This document shows, piece by piece, positions 63,761-64,000 of a stretch of 64,000 nucleotides of DNA; position 1 is the first letter of the stretch; each line of letters starts with the position of its first letter. The stretch lies in NCBI GenBank assembly GCA_029883975.1, contig JAOUIL010000001.1, positions 65,255-129,254 of the forward strand, read 5' to 3'. This DNA comes from Betaproteobacteria bacterium. GTDB lineage: Bacteria > Pseudomonadota > Gammaproteobacteria > Burkholderiales > SG8-39. Below the pieces are notes generated by a model. The model had not been told where the DNA came from and did not search any database. It was given only the letters and a program-made list of their open reading frames with translations. Both the position numbers and the translations under genes were made by a program.

Positions 63761-64000
63761 CTAGGCCATGCGATCGGTCAGGTCGACCACGCGCATCAGC
63801 TCGTCCAGGCTGCTGAGCCCCGCGCGCACCATGCGCACCCCGTCGTCGGCGAGCGTCTTGAAGCCCTTGGCGCGCGCCGCGGTGAGGATCTCCCGCGCGG
63901 TCGCGCGGCGCGCGATCAGCTCATCCAGGCCGCCGTCGATCTTCAGGATCTCGAGGATGGACTGCCGCCCTCGGTAGCCCTGGTAGTCGCACTGGTCGCA
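63761..64000 (-). CDS. GspE/PulE-family secretion ATPase, C-terminal part (5' end beyond window)
   Basis: CDQCDYQGYRGRQSILEILKIDGGLDELIARRATAREILTAARAKGFKTLADDGVRMVRAGLSSLDELMRVVDLTDRMA*. Confidence 0.9.
   Translation of the reverse strand, partial: CDQCDYQGYRGRQSILEILKIDGGLDELIARRATAREILTAARAKGFKTLADDGVRMVRAGLSSLDELMRVVDLTDRMA

Overview
High-GC, densely coding chromosomal window, probably betaproteobacterial. No rRNA, CRISPR array or transposase was recognised. Left to right: (1) a form-I-type aerobic CO dehydrogenase cluster (partial coxM, coxS, coxL, coxG, coxD, coxE, MobA/MocA-like NTP-transferase, multipass membrane protein); (2) accessory genes (cNMP/TrxR-like flavoprotein, BenE-like transporter, NHL-repeat protein, cupin, MFS, SDR, outer-membrane protein, NMT1-like protein, MerB-like protein, metal-dependent hydrolase-like protein); (3) a housekeeping block (spoT, rpoZ, gmk, yicC-like, Ser/Thr kinase and PP2C phosphatase, rph, rdgB, hemW, S4-domain protein, trmB, thiG, thiS, tRNA-Gly(CCC)); (4) two AsmA-like proteins flanking a 5'-nucleotidase; (5) a Dpp/Opp-type ABC transporter operon with an M20 hydrolase; (6) mutY, rapZ, hprK, ptsN, hpf, rpoN, lptBAC, kdsC, kdsD; (7) a CPA2 antiporter; (8) a T2SS/type-IV-pilus-like locus with several pseudopilins. 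The most exciting observation is an organomercurial-lyase (MerB)-family gene on the minus strand (15922..16624). It carries an in-frame TGA exactly where MerB has its catalytic Cys159, followed at +20 nt by a perfect 7-bp hairpin with a GGUC loop, which looks like a bacterial SECIS. This suggests a selenocysteine-containing MerB-like enzyme. An apparent 1-nt frameshift near 16078 means a pseudogene or an assembly error must be excluded. A second item is a CoxL whose form I active-site signature reads AYRCSLR instead of the canonical AYxCSFR.
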